Shown piece after piece: positions 1 through 5,463 of a DNA stretch of 8,320 bases; position 1 is the first letter of the stretch, and every line of letters starts with the position of its first letter. This stretch comes from CAVOBC01 sp963693635 (lineage in GTDB: Bacteria > Pseudomonadota > Gammaproteobacteria > Pseudomonadales > Azotimanducaceae). Below the pieces are notes generated by a model. That model ran no database searches, was not told the DNA's origin, and saw only the letters and a list, made by a program, of their open reading frames with translations. The translations under genes and the position numbers were made by a program. The stretch spans positions 1-8,320 of the forward strand of contig CAVOBC010000212.1 in the NCBI GenBank assembly GCA_963693635.1. The letters are read 5' to 3'.

Positions 1-660
1 CAGCAGGCGTTCGTCGTAGGTCACCTGTCCCACAGTTCGAATCGATTTCACCAGGTCACGGTGAATCGCAAGCCCCGTTTCCAGCCCGATCAACTGGCGG
101 CGGCGGTTGTCAATTGTGATTACAGTATCGTCATCATCTTCCGACATCACGCCGCCCATCGCGGTACCTCCGGCCGCAATGTTGAGCCCGAGACGATCCG
201 TGGCCAGCTCGAATCGCGCTTGTCGAGTGTCGCCCTGCGGATCGATGATCTGAATTGTGAGCGGCCATTCACCGCGCATCGACAAGTTCAACTCGCCTTC
301 AAAACGCCCCGGTGCCGTTTGCTCCAGTCCCGCCGACGTCCGCATCGCCTGCATCGAGCCCATAGCGGGCATTTCGGCGTAGGCGTCGAGGTTCACGTCG
401 GTAACGGCGTTACCCTGCTCGTCCCGAAGCTCGACGATTAAAGCGTTATCACCCACTCGCGGCGTGCCCGGGTCAGTCGCAATCGCGACGTCCCACTCAC
501 CCACTTGAAACCGTGGCATGGTGTTAGCGTCGGTGGGTACAGATGTCGGACCGGCGGGCGGTTTCGATGAACTGTCTGTGCGCATTTGCAGATAGATCAC
601 AGTCGAAATCACCACGACGACCACAAACAAAACACTTCCAATCAGTGACTTTTTGTTCAT
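1..660 (-). CDS. RND efflux periplasmic adaptor (CusB-like) with N-terminal YtkA/FixH-like domain, partial
   Basis: This is the N-terminal 220 residues of a membrane-fusion protein that should link an RND metal pump to its outer-membrane channel. The 3' end lies beyond the left edge. Residues 1-24 form a signal anchor (MNKKSLIG, then a Val-rich stretch). Residues about 48-155 look like a YtkA/FixH-type beta-sandwich: a GEWDVAI start, a Met-rich MPAMGSMQAM at 97-106, and G-RFEGELNLSMRGEWPLTI at 118-135. An acidic linker (SEDDDD, 173-178) follows. Then ITIDNRRRQLIGLETG and VGQVTYDERLL (210-220) match the start of the CusB/CzcB adaptor fold. Its ATG overlaps the upstream stop as ATGA (657-660), so translation is probably coupled; the only ribosome-binding-like sequence is a weak GGGAA. 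Family assignment is firm. The metal is inferred: CusB-like suggests Cu/Ag, but other metals are possible. Confidence 0.88.
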   Translation of the reverse strand, partial: MNKKSLIGSVLFVVVVVISTVIYLQMRTDSSSKPPAGPTSVPTDANTMPRFQVGEWDVAIATDPGTPRVGDNALIVELRDEQGNAVTDVNLDAYAEMPAMGSMQAMRTSAGLEQTAPGRFEGELNLSMRGEWPLTIQIIDPQGDTRQARFELATDRLGLNIAAGGTAMGGVMSEDDDDTVITIDNRRRQLIGLETGLAIHRDLVKSIRTVGQVTYDERLL

Positions 661-1958
661 GGCCGTTTCCCGGTTCCCTGCATACGCACAGGCAACGGGT
701 TGATTCCCGACCAGCGTTCAAGCTCGGCTTGCCGTCGAATTACGTCCGCACGGCTGCGTTCCAACCCTTCCTCCGTCGCGAGTTTCTGTTTTTCCGCTGT
801 GATGACTGATGAAAAGCTGCCGGTACCGCTTCGATAATCACCGAGTGCAGCGTCGAAGTATGCGTTCGCGAGCGGCAACAGGGAGGTCTCAAACAACGCT
901 ACCGTTCCAATCGACTCGACGACCTCCGCATGGGAACGTGCCAGTTCGCCCAAAAGTTGCGCGCGTTGCGCGTCGCGTTGTGCTTCAACCTGGCGCACCG
1001 TGGCTTTCGCACTGTTCAGGATCGCGCGCCGCTTGCCGCGGTCGATTGGTAGGTTGATCGACACCCCGACGACGGGACGTTTGTCTGCTTCGTCCCACAA
1101 ACTGCTGTAACCGGCCATCACCCGAAAGTCAGGATAAAACGCTCTCTGCGCGAGCGTCACAGCTGCGTCGTGTCCGGCAATCTTTGCGTCAAGACGACGG
1201 AGATCCGGATGGGCCTGCAACGCCTGGCGCTCCAAATCGCTCACGCCAGGCACCGGCCGTTGAACGTGAACGCCGACCGGCACCGGCAGCGGCGTCGCCG
1301 GGTCTCGATTCAAGAGTGTATTTACCTGCGCCTGGACAGAGGACGCGATGCGCTTCAGTTGCAACAGATGCCGGTCGAGTTTCGCCAGTTCCATTGCGAC
1401 CTGCAAAACGTCTTGTTGCAGGGCGTCGCCGGCGGCATACCGCGTTTCAACCACTGCTCGAAGTTCCTCGAGCAGCCCATACGATTCGTGATGAATGGCC
1501 AATGCCCGGCCAATGAAATACCACTCGGCATAGGCTGACTTCGCCCGGGCCGCCAGACGCAAGCGCAACGCACCGATGTCTTGCCGTGCTGCCGCCGCAT
1601 CGTGCTCAGCCACAAGTCGGCGGGCTTTGAGCGTGCCCGGCCAGGGCAGCGACTGACTGACCTCGACCTTCTGATTCAGTCCCTGCCCTGCACGGCCGAA
1701 CGTGCGCGGTGCGAATGCATGACTGAGCGAAGGGTCGTCGAGTGAGCCGGCCGGATTGATCCGATGTACCGCCACCTCGGCCACTGCAGTCAGTTCGGTA
1801 ATGCCTGGGTTGCGTTCCCAAACCCGGGCCACCAGTTGCTCCGGCGTAAAACTCTGCCTGGTCAACGGGTCCGGCGGGTTTTGCGCCCAACTGGTCGACG
1901 TCAGCACCGCGCCCGCAACAACGGCAACGATATTCTTCGTAATCTGAATGACAGACAC
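657..1958 (-). CDS. TolC-family outer-membrane efflux protein (CusC/CzcC type)
   Basis: A 433-aa outer-membrane factor that would form the exit duct of the tripartite metal pump. I chose the GTG at 1958 because a GGAGG lies 6 bases upstream (1965-1969) and a clean signal peptide starts there, ending near STSWAQ (residues 21-26). The next ATG upstream (2024) would put a charged stretch in front of the signal and lies inside a hairpin. Two outer-membrane efflux repeats are visible. The first, about 38-220, carries the typical VSQSLPWPGTL (100-110), long helices and RYAAGDALQQDVLQ (173-186). The second, about 240-425, carries AFYPDFRVMAGY (273-284) and a VVGVSINLPI strand (296-305), then coiled-coil helices. 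No lipobox cysteine follows the signal, unlike E. coli CusC, so it is probably not lipidated. It lies between the Cys-rich gene (94-bp gap) and the adaptor (4-base overlap). Confidence 0.93.
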   Translation of the reverse strand: MSVIQITKNIVAVVAGAVLTSTSWAQNPPDPLTRQSFTPEQLVARVWERNPGITELTAVAEVAVHRINPAGSLDDPSLSHAFAPRTFGRAGQGLNQKVEVSQSLPWPGTLKARRLVAEHDAAAARQDIGALRLRLAARAKSAYAEWYFIGRALAIHHESYGLLEELRAVVETRYAAGDALQQDVLQVAMELAKLDRHLLQLKRIASSVQAQVNTLLNRDPATPLPVPVGVHVQRPVPGVSDLERQALQAHPDLRRLDAKIAGHDAAVTLAQRAFYPDFRVMAGYSSLWDEADKRPVVGVSINLPIDRGKRRAILNSAKATVRQVEAQRDAQRAQLLGELARSHAEVVESIGTVALFETSLLPLANAYFDAALGDYRSGTGSFSSVITAEKQKLATEEGLERSRADVIRRQAELERWSGINPLPVRMQGTGKRP

Positions 1959-1964
1959 AGTCCA

Positions 1965-1969
1965 CCTCC
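1965..1969 (-). promoter_or_regulatory. Ribosome binding site fixing the GTG start of the TolC-type gene
   Basis: On the minus strand the sequence reads GGAGG, then six bases, then GTG at 1958. This strong Shine-Dalgarno element is what favours the GTG start over the ATG 22 codons upstream. Confidence 0.75.
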
Positions 1970-1998
1970 GGTCACGTCGTTTGAAAATGACGAACGGG

Positions 1999-2036
1999 CT
2001 CATACGCTGACGTGCATCTGACACGTCGGCTATGAG
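1999..2036 (-). other. Strong intergenic hairpin between Cys-rich gene and TolC-type gene
   Basis: Arms CTCATA (1999-2004) and TATGAG (2031-2036) pair outside. GACGTG (2009-2014) and CACGTC (2022-2027) pair inside around a 7-base loop. GC (2006-2007) can pair with GC (2029-2030) between them. This gives about 14 base pairs, with one bulge and one mismatch. On the transcribed (minus) strand it lies about 40 bases before the TolC-type start and is followed by CATTTTCAA rather than a proper U-tract. It could be a partial terminator or attenuator that sets the ratio of the first gene to the rest, an mRNA processing or stability element, or a protein-binding palindrome. The pairing is read directly; the role is inference. 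Confidence 0.5.
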
Positions 2037-2052
2037 TCAGGAAGTGATGTGT

Positions 2053-2460
2053 CTAGATTCGCAGGCGCTGGGTAGTGGCGTAGGTGTCTGTTCCGCGGTC
2101 TTGAGGACTGCGGTTGACGCGCTGGGGAACGATCGCAACAAAGCGGCTGACCGGCAGACTGACAATCGCTTCGAGTAGGCTGGCCAGCGGCGGATCGACG
2201 TCCGAACGGACTTTGATCTGCTTGATAACAACGGATGTCTCGTCCGACGCGGGGTCAAAGCGCAGCTCGACCGACTGCTCACAGCACGGGTCAGACCCGG
2301 TCTCTGGCGTGCCACGGCTGGTCAGGTCGTCGCAGCAGCGGTCTTCCATGACCGTATTCATCATGGCGCAGACAAACATCGTTTGCGCGTGCAACGGCCC
2401 CGCCACCAGCATGAGGACCAGCGGAATCAAGTGGATGATTGTCGGTTTACGACGCGTCAT
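2053..2460 (-). CDS. Small Cys/Met-rich exported protein heading the efflux operon
   Basis: A 135-aa protein of no family I can name. Residues 1-26 are a good Sec signal (MTRRK, a hydrophobic core, then GPLHA|Q). The mature N-terminus is rich in possible soft-metal ligands: MFVCAMMNTVMEDRCC (28-43) and DPCCEQS (58-64), giving five cysteines (31, 42, 43, 59, 60) and five methionines in about 35 residues. The rest is polar, with a short apolar segment around 92-112. It lies 94 bp upstream of the TolC-type gene on the same strand, so a periplasmic metal-binding or sensing role is likely but unproven. The open frame continues upstream to 2892, but that extension is antisense to the aldolase start and has no signal sequence, so I start at the ATG at 2460. 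No Shine-Dalgarno is visible there. Confidence 0.72.
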   Translation of the reverse strand: MTRRKPTIIHLIPLVLMLVAGPLHAQTMFVCAMMNTVMEDRCCDDLTSRGTPETGSDPCCEQSVELRFDPASDETSVVIKQIKVRSDVDPPLASLLEAIVSLPVSRFVAIVPQRVNRSPQDRGTDTYATTQRLRI

Positions 2461-2467
2461 GAAAGAC

Positions 2468-2473
2468 AGTATA
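2468..2473 (-). promoter_or_regulatory. Possible -10 element for the metal-efflux operon
   Basis: TATACT (five of six bases match TATAAT) lies on the minus strand, ending 7 bases before the ATG at 2460. Transcription would begin at or next to the start codon and give a leaderless message, which fits the absent ribosome binding site. No convincing -35 hexamer is seen at 16-19 bases upstream, and no CueR-like dyad is recognised, so this is tentative. Confidence 0.3.
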
Positions 2474-2581
2474 TAGGCAGTCGGCGTGTCCAGACAGCGA
2501 GGGTGATGTCTCGCAAACCCGCGCGGTGCCTCTGTGATCCGGCGCCCGTCGTACCTCGCGCTACGCGGAGTCGTATTACCG

Positions 2582-2599
2582 ACCGATCGGCTGATCGGT
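2582..2599. repeat. Perfect inverted repeat ACCGATC-N4-GATCGGT
   Basis: Two 7-bp arms (2582-2588 and 2593-2599) are separated by GGCT. No T-run follows on either strand, so a terminator is unlikely. An operator for a dimeric regulator of one of the divergent genes is the simplest reading, but no regulator gene is present in the window to link it to. Confidence 0.4.
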
Positions 2600-2656
2600 G
2601 GGCAAGCGCCCCTTGCACTGGCTTTTGCACGGGTGTGGCCAACATGTGCCCCGGCG

Positions 2657-2679
2657 CGCACGAGACGCGCGATCGTGCG
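2657..2679. repeat. Inverted repeat CGCACGA-N9-TCGTGCG
   Basis: Two perfect 7-bp arms lie around a 9-base spacer in a CG-rich stretch (GACGCGCGA), about 105 bp upstream of the aldolase start. The base composition makes chance pairing more likely than for the first dyad. Operator or hairpin function is only a possibility. Confidence 0.3.
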
Positions 2680-2782
2680 GAGCGAGACGCATCGCGCGGC
2701 GACGCACAAAGCGCGGTATTCTCCGCACTCGCCGTCATCAAAAACTAATCTCGCCCTCAATCTAAAGAACAGGACCCGCGCC

Positions 2783-3598
2783 ATGGATGCGATCAAGCTC
2801 AAAAAGACCCTCGCCGGGGGCGGACACGTCTTTGGCTGCATGTTGTCAGCCGCCGCTTCAACCCGGTGGCGCGGCGCGCTGCGGGGCAGCACCCTCGATT
2901 ACTGCATCATCGACAGCGAGCACGGATCCCGGGACCGAACGGAGATTCAGCAACTTGTCGGGATGCTGCGGCAGGCTGACATCACGCCGATCGTGCGGGT
3001 GCCGATTCCGAAGGCCGAGTGGGTGGCGATGGCCAAGGACGCTGGAACCGCGGGGGTGCTCGTTCCGTACTGTGAAACGGTGGCAGAAGTTGAAGCGGTG
3101 GTGGCGACCGCCAAGTGGCATCCACTCAAGGGCGAGTACCTGCTGCGGGCGGTCAGAGAAAGTAAATTCCCGAGCAGCGAAACCAAGAAGTACCTGCAGC
3201 GCCGCCATCGCGAATCCCTCGTGATCATCGGCATCGAGTCCGAACCCGCGTACCAGAATCTTGACGCCATCCTCAGCGTCAGGGGCATCGATGGCATTTT
3301 CATCGGCCCCAACGACCTGAGTACGTCGCTCGGCATTCCGGACGACTACAAGAACCCGAAATACCTGCGCGTCGTCAAGGACATCATCCAACGCGCGGAA
3401 GCCCGCGGCATACCGACCATGGTGCACCAGCAGGACATTCCAACATCAACCAAAGCCCTTAAACTCGGTGCTCGCTTCGTGCTGCACAGCACGGATGCCG
3501 GCATGCTCCAGCGTGCGATCCAGACCGAGATGAACCAGCTTCGCAAACTTGCCGGCGCGGCATCAGCAAAAACTCGCAATACCGTGGATACCGTCTGA
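2783..3598 (+). CDS. HpcH/HpaI aldolase/citrate lyase family protein
   Basis: A 271-aa cytosolic enzyme of the class II, divalent-metal-dependent pyruvate aldolase group. Members reversibly cleave 2-keto-3-deoxy or 4-hydroxy-2-keto acids into pyruvate and an aldehyde. Landmarks: IIDSEHG (42-48) with the catalytic-type Asp44/His47; VRVP (71-74) with the substrate Arg72; GIESEPA (150-156) with metal-ligand Glu152; and GIFIGPNDLSTSLG (171-184) with metal-ligand Asp178. These sit within three residues of the equivalent sites in E. coli HpaI (His45, Arg70, Glu149, Asp175). The usual PPxGxRG loop is instead HPLKGEYLLRA (113-123), so substrate choice may differ. Start: ATG with AGGA 8 bases upstream. 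An in-frame 83-codon upstream extension has no family sequence and is rejected. The substrate is unknown and the neighbours do not fix a pathway. Confidence 0.9.
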   Translation: MDAIKLKKTLAGGGHVFGCMLSAAASTRWRGALRGSTLDYCIIDSEHGSRDRTEIQQLVGMLRQADITPIVRVPIPKAEWVAMAKDAGTAGVLVPYCETVAEVEAVVATAKWHPLKGEYLLRAVRESKFPSSETKKYLQRRHRESLVIIGIESEPAYQNLDAILSVRGIDGIFIGPNDLSTSLGIPDDYKNPKYLRVVKDIIQRAEARGIPTMVHQQDIPTSTKALKLGARFVLHSTDAGMLQRAIQTEMNQLRKLAGAASAKTRNTVDTV

Positions 3599-3622
3599 TC
3601 CTGGCGGGCGCTTGAGCCCTTT

Positions 3623-3730
3623 GACCTTGAACTCTTGACCTTGAACTCTTGACCTTGAACTCTTGACCTTGAACTCTTGACCTTGAACTCTTGACCTTGA
3701 ACTCTTGACCTTGAACTCTTGACCTTGAAC
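3623..3730. repeat. 14-bp tandem repeat array, 7.7 perfect copies
   Basis: The unit GACCTTGAACTCTT occurs seven times without a single difference (3623 to 3720), followed by the first ten bases of an eighth copy (3721-3730). Each unit is itself two near-copies of CTTGAM. The array fills most of the 161-bp gap between aldolase and flippase. It is followed at once by the GC palindrome CCGGGGGCCCCGG (3730-3742), and the flippase ATG lies 30 bp after the array. Period 14 is not a multiple of three. Every plus-strand copy carries TGA, so all plus frames are closed, while all three minus frames stay open and give spurious repeat-protein frames. Perfect identity suggests recent expansion by replication slippage. 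It has no spacers and is not a CRISPR array. Confidence 0.97.
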
Positions 3731-3759
3731 CGGGGGCCCCGGCGCACCGCCTTTCCGAC

Positions 3760-5352
3760 ATGAGCATTGCACGACAGGTTCCCGGTCAATCGGCCTTTCT
3801 GTTGGCTGGCAACCTCTTTACGCTGGTCGCCGGGTTCGGCTTCCAAATCTACGTTGCCCGTACCATCGGCGCAGAAGGCCTGGGCATCTTTGGCATGCTC
3901 GAGGCAGGCGTGGCATTTGCCGCGGGCTTGCTGGGCTTCGGACTTGCACACGGGGCCGTCCGGTTCATCCCGGAACTCATCGCGACCGGGCAGACAGAGA
4001 AGATACGAACTCTCGTCTTCGGAGGATTGCGAGTGCTCGGGGTGGCGGGTGGTCTTGCCGCGATCGGCGGCGGCCTCGCCATGACCTTGTGGCCGCTACC
4101 TGATTCCGGCGTGCAGATTCACCGTGATCTCATCCTGGCCGGATTGCTGCTTGTGCCCCTCGGCCTCATCAACGAATTCCAGATCCAAACCCTTCGCGGC
4201 TTCCTCGACATTCGCTACATCGTCATCGGTTCGTCGTTCATTCAGTTAATGAGCAAGATCCTGATTACCGTTGTCGTCTTTCAATTCAGCCGCGATGCCT
4301 TCGGCTATGCGGTGGCCGTCGTCGCGTCGACGGCCACCGCAACCGCGTGGATGGCGATGGGCGTGCGCAAACACCTGCGGCCGCTCGTTCCCGCCGGGTC
4401 CTGGCGCTACCCGCCCGAATGGCGCCGGTTCTGCGGGACCATGTATTCACAGTTTTTACTGCTGTTCTGGGTGCTGCCGTTCTACCGGCTGGTGGTGGGC
4501 ATCACGAACGGTCCGGCTGCAGTCGGCATTCTCGTCATATGCTTCACGCTGTTCGCCTTGCCGGGCATTTTTCACCAGATGTTGCTGACCATCGTCACGC
4601 CGATGTTCTCCGCTGCAAATGCTACCAGCGACCGGGAACGGCTTGACGCACTCTTTCACCTGACCCTCGACTGGGCCGTACGCGGCGCTTTGCCCCTCAT
4701 CCTTTTTCTGATGTTTTTCGCCGAGGATGTGCTCGCACTCTTCGGCGCCGAGTTCCAGGCCGGCGCATGGCTGCTTCGCATCCTTCTGGTCGCCCAGTTC
4801 GTCAACCTTGCGGCAGGCCCGGTCGGCAACTTGCTGAACATGACCGGCCACGAACACGGCGTCAGACGTATCACGGCGATCTCAACGTTGATCGGCACGG
4901 CACTTTTTCTGGTGCTGGTTTTTCCACTTGGCGCGCTCGGCGTGGGTATCACGCTCCTCGTTACGATGACCTGCACCAATCTCCTGACTCTGCAGCTCGC
5001 GGCTACCCGACTTCAGCTCCGGTGGTATGACCCTCGGTTCCTGCGTTGGGCCGGGCCGGCTATCCTCGCGGTCCTGCCGGCGCTCGCGCTCGACTGGTTG
5101 CAAATGCCGCTGCCGGCGACGGGTCTGGCCAGCATGCTCGTCGTCACGTATGTTGTCTTCTTCGCCAGCCACTTGCTCCTGCACGGACTGGCTGACGACG
5201 ACCGAGAGGTGGTGAACATGGTGGTCGGACTGCTGCGGCCGACCAATAGCCTCCCCACCCCCCCCTGCCAAGTGACCGGAATCAACATCCGAGCGCGACA
5301 TGGCTGCTATGATTGCGAGCATGCGGTCGCGGCAGCGACCTGGAAGCAATGA
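3760..5352 (+). CDS. Wzx-type polysaccharide/O-antigen flippase (MOP superfamily)
   Basis: A 530-aa polytopic inner-membrane protein that would flip lipid-linked oligosaccharide units to the periplasm for surface or secreted polysaccharide assembly. Hydrophobic segments run nearly end to end, about 12-14 in all. Family signatures include ARTIGAEGLGIFGML near residues 33-47, a cytosolic-loop REHL-like region (VRKHLRPL, near 202-209), and FGAEFQAGAWLLRIL with GPVGNLLNMTGHE at about 328-366. The ATG at 3760 has no visible ribosome site, but no upstream in-frame alternative exists before a TGA inside the tandem array. The hydrophobic fold ends near residue 492. The last 33 residues are polar, unlike the family, and begin at an 8-C run (5258-5265), so the C-terminus may reflect a frameshift or an unusual tail. 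No glycosyltransferase or polymerase gene is adjacent within the window. Confidence 0.88.
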   Translation: MSIARQVPGQSAFLLAGNLFTLVAGFGFQIYVARTIGAEGLGIFGMLEAGVAFAAGLLGFGLAHGAVRFIPELIATGQTEKIRTLVFGGLRVLGVAGGLAAIGGGLAMTLWPLPDSGVQIHRDLILAGLLLVPLGLINEFQIQTLRGFLDIRYIVIGSSFIQLMSKILITVVVFQFSRDAFGYAVAVVASTATATAWMAMGVRKHLRPLVPAGSWRYPPEWRRFCGTMYSQFLLLFWVLPFYRLVVGITNGPAAVGILVICFTLFALPGIFHQMLLTIVTPMFSAANATSDRERLDALFHLTLDWAVRGALPLILFLMFFAEDVLALFGAEFQAGAWLLRILLVAQFVNLAAGPVGNLLNMTGHEHGVRRITAISTLIGTALFLVLVFPLGALGVGITLLVTMTCTNLLTLQLAATRLQLRWYDPRFLRWAGPAILAVLPALALDWLQMPLPATGLASMLVVTYVVFFASHLLLHGLADDDREVVNMVVGLLRPTNSLPTPPCQVTGINIRARHGCYDCEHAVAAATWKQ

Positions 5353-5369
5353 CACACAACGCTGCCGCT

Positions 5370-5390
5370 GCGCCTGACTGTCGGCGCTTT
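5370..5390 (+). terminator. Weak terminator-like hairpin after the flippase gene
   Basis: GCGCC (5370-5374) can pair with GGCGC (5383-5387) around an 8-base loop, followed by TTTCT. The 5-bp stem is short and the T-run is poor, so it may only attenuate read-through into the monooxygenase gene. Confidence 0.25.
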
Positions 5391-5418
5391 CTGCAGACTG
5401 ACCGCGCTTACCCACCAA

Positions 5419-5424
5419 CATAAT
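5419..5424 (+). promoter_or_regulatory. Possible -10 element for the monooxygenase gene
   Basis: CATAAT matches five of six bases of TATAAT. The nearest -35-like hexamer, CTGACC at 5398-5403, leaves only a 15-bp spacer, which is short. If used, transcription would begin near 5431, leaving about 33 bases of leader before the preferred GTG start. Confidence 0.25.
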
Positions 5425-5451
5425 CGACAAATGCGCAAAAACCTGCGCAGT

Positions 5452-5456
5452 GAGGA
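5452..5456 (+). promoter_or_regulatory. Ribosome binding site deciding the monooxygenase start
   Basis: GAGGA lies 7 bases before the GTG at 5464. The in-frame ATG at 5431 has no such element and adds 11 polar residues not seen in relatives, so the GTG is preferred. Confidence 0.65.
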
Positions 5457-5463
5457 ATCAACT

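Larger units (their letters stand above)
2461..2782. other. Divergent intergenic region, no gene supported
   Basis: This 322-bp stretch separates the divergent efflux operon and aldolase gene. It must hold the start signals for both. Open frames run through it on each strand as upstream extensions of the flanking genes, but they lack family sequence and a ribosome site, so I treat them as non-coding. Visible structure: a possible -10 near 2470, a perfect 7-bp dyad at 2582-2599, two direct TTGCAC copies 12 bp apart (2613 and 2625), and a second 7-bp dyad at 2657-2679. A short A-rich patch lies near 2738-2748 ahead of the aldolase. No clear plus-strand promoter was found. Confidence 0.6.

Noticed and set aside
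1170..1538. Plus-strand frames across the TolC-type gene
   Set aside because: Shadows of a minus-strand gene with clear family motifs throughout.
2534..2782. 83-codon in-frame N-terminal extension of the aldolase
   Set aside because: HpcH/HpaI proteins begin close to the ATG at 2783, which has AGGA upstream; the extension has no family similarity and an arginine-rich, random look.
2461..2892. Upstream extension of the Cys-rich protein frame
   Set aside because: It runs antisense into the aldolase start and would bury the clear signal peptide starting at 2460.
3606..3622. GGGC-N6-GCCC-TTT hairpin after the aldolase stop
   Set aside because: Only a 4-bp stem and three T residues; too weak to call a terminator.
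3623..3730. CRISPR array
   Set aside because: Units are directly adjacent with no spacers, 14 bp is too short, and no cas genes are present.
3623..3730. AGGTCA/AGTTCA half-sites resembling nuclear-receptor elements
   Set aside because: The complement does read as such direct repeats, but the window is bacterial, so this is coincidental.
3346..3951. Minus-strand repeat proteins (VQGQEFKVKSSRSR) across the tandem array
   Set aside because: The repeat's complement lacks stops in every frame, so these are by-products; they also overlap the ends of two well-supported plus-strand genes.
4882..5430. 182-residue minus-strand frame
   Set aside because: Antisense to the flippase C-terminal part, low-complexity Gln/Arg-rich, no start signals.
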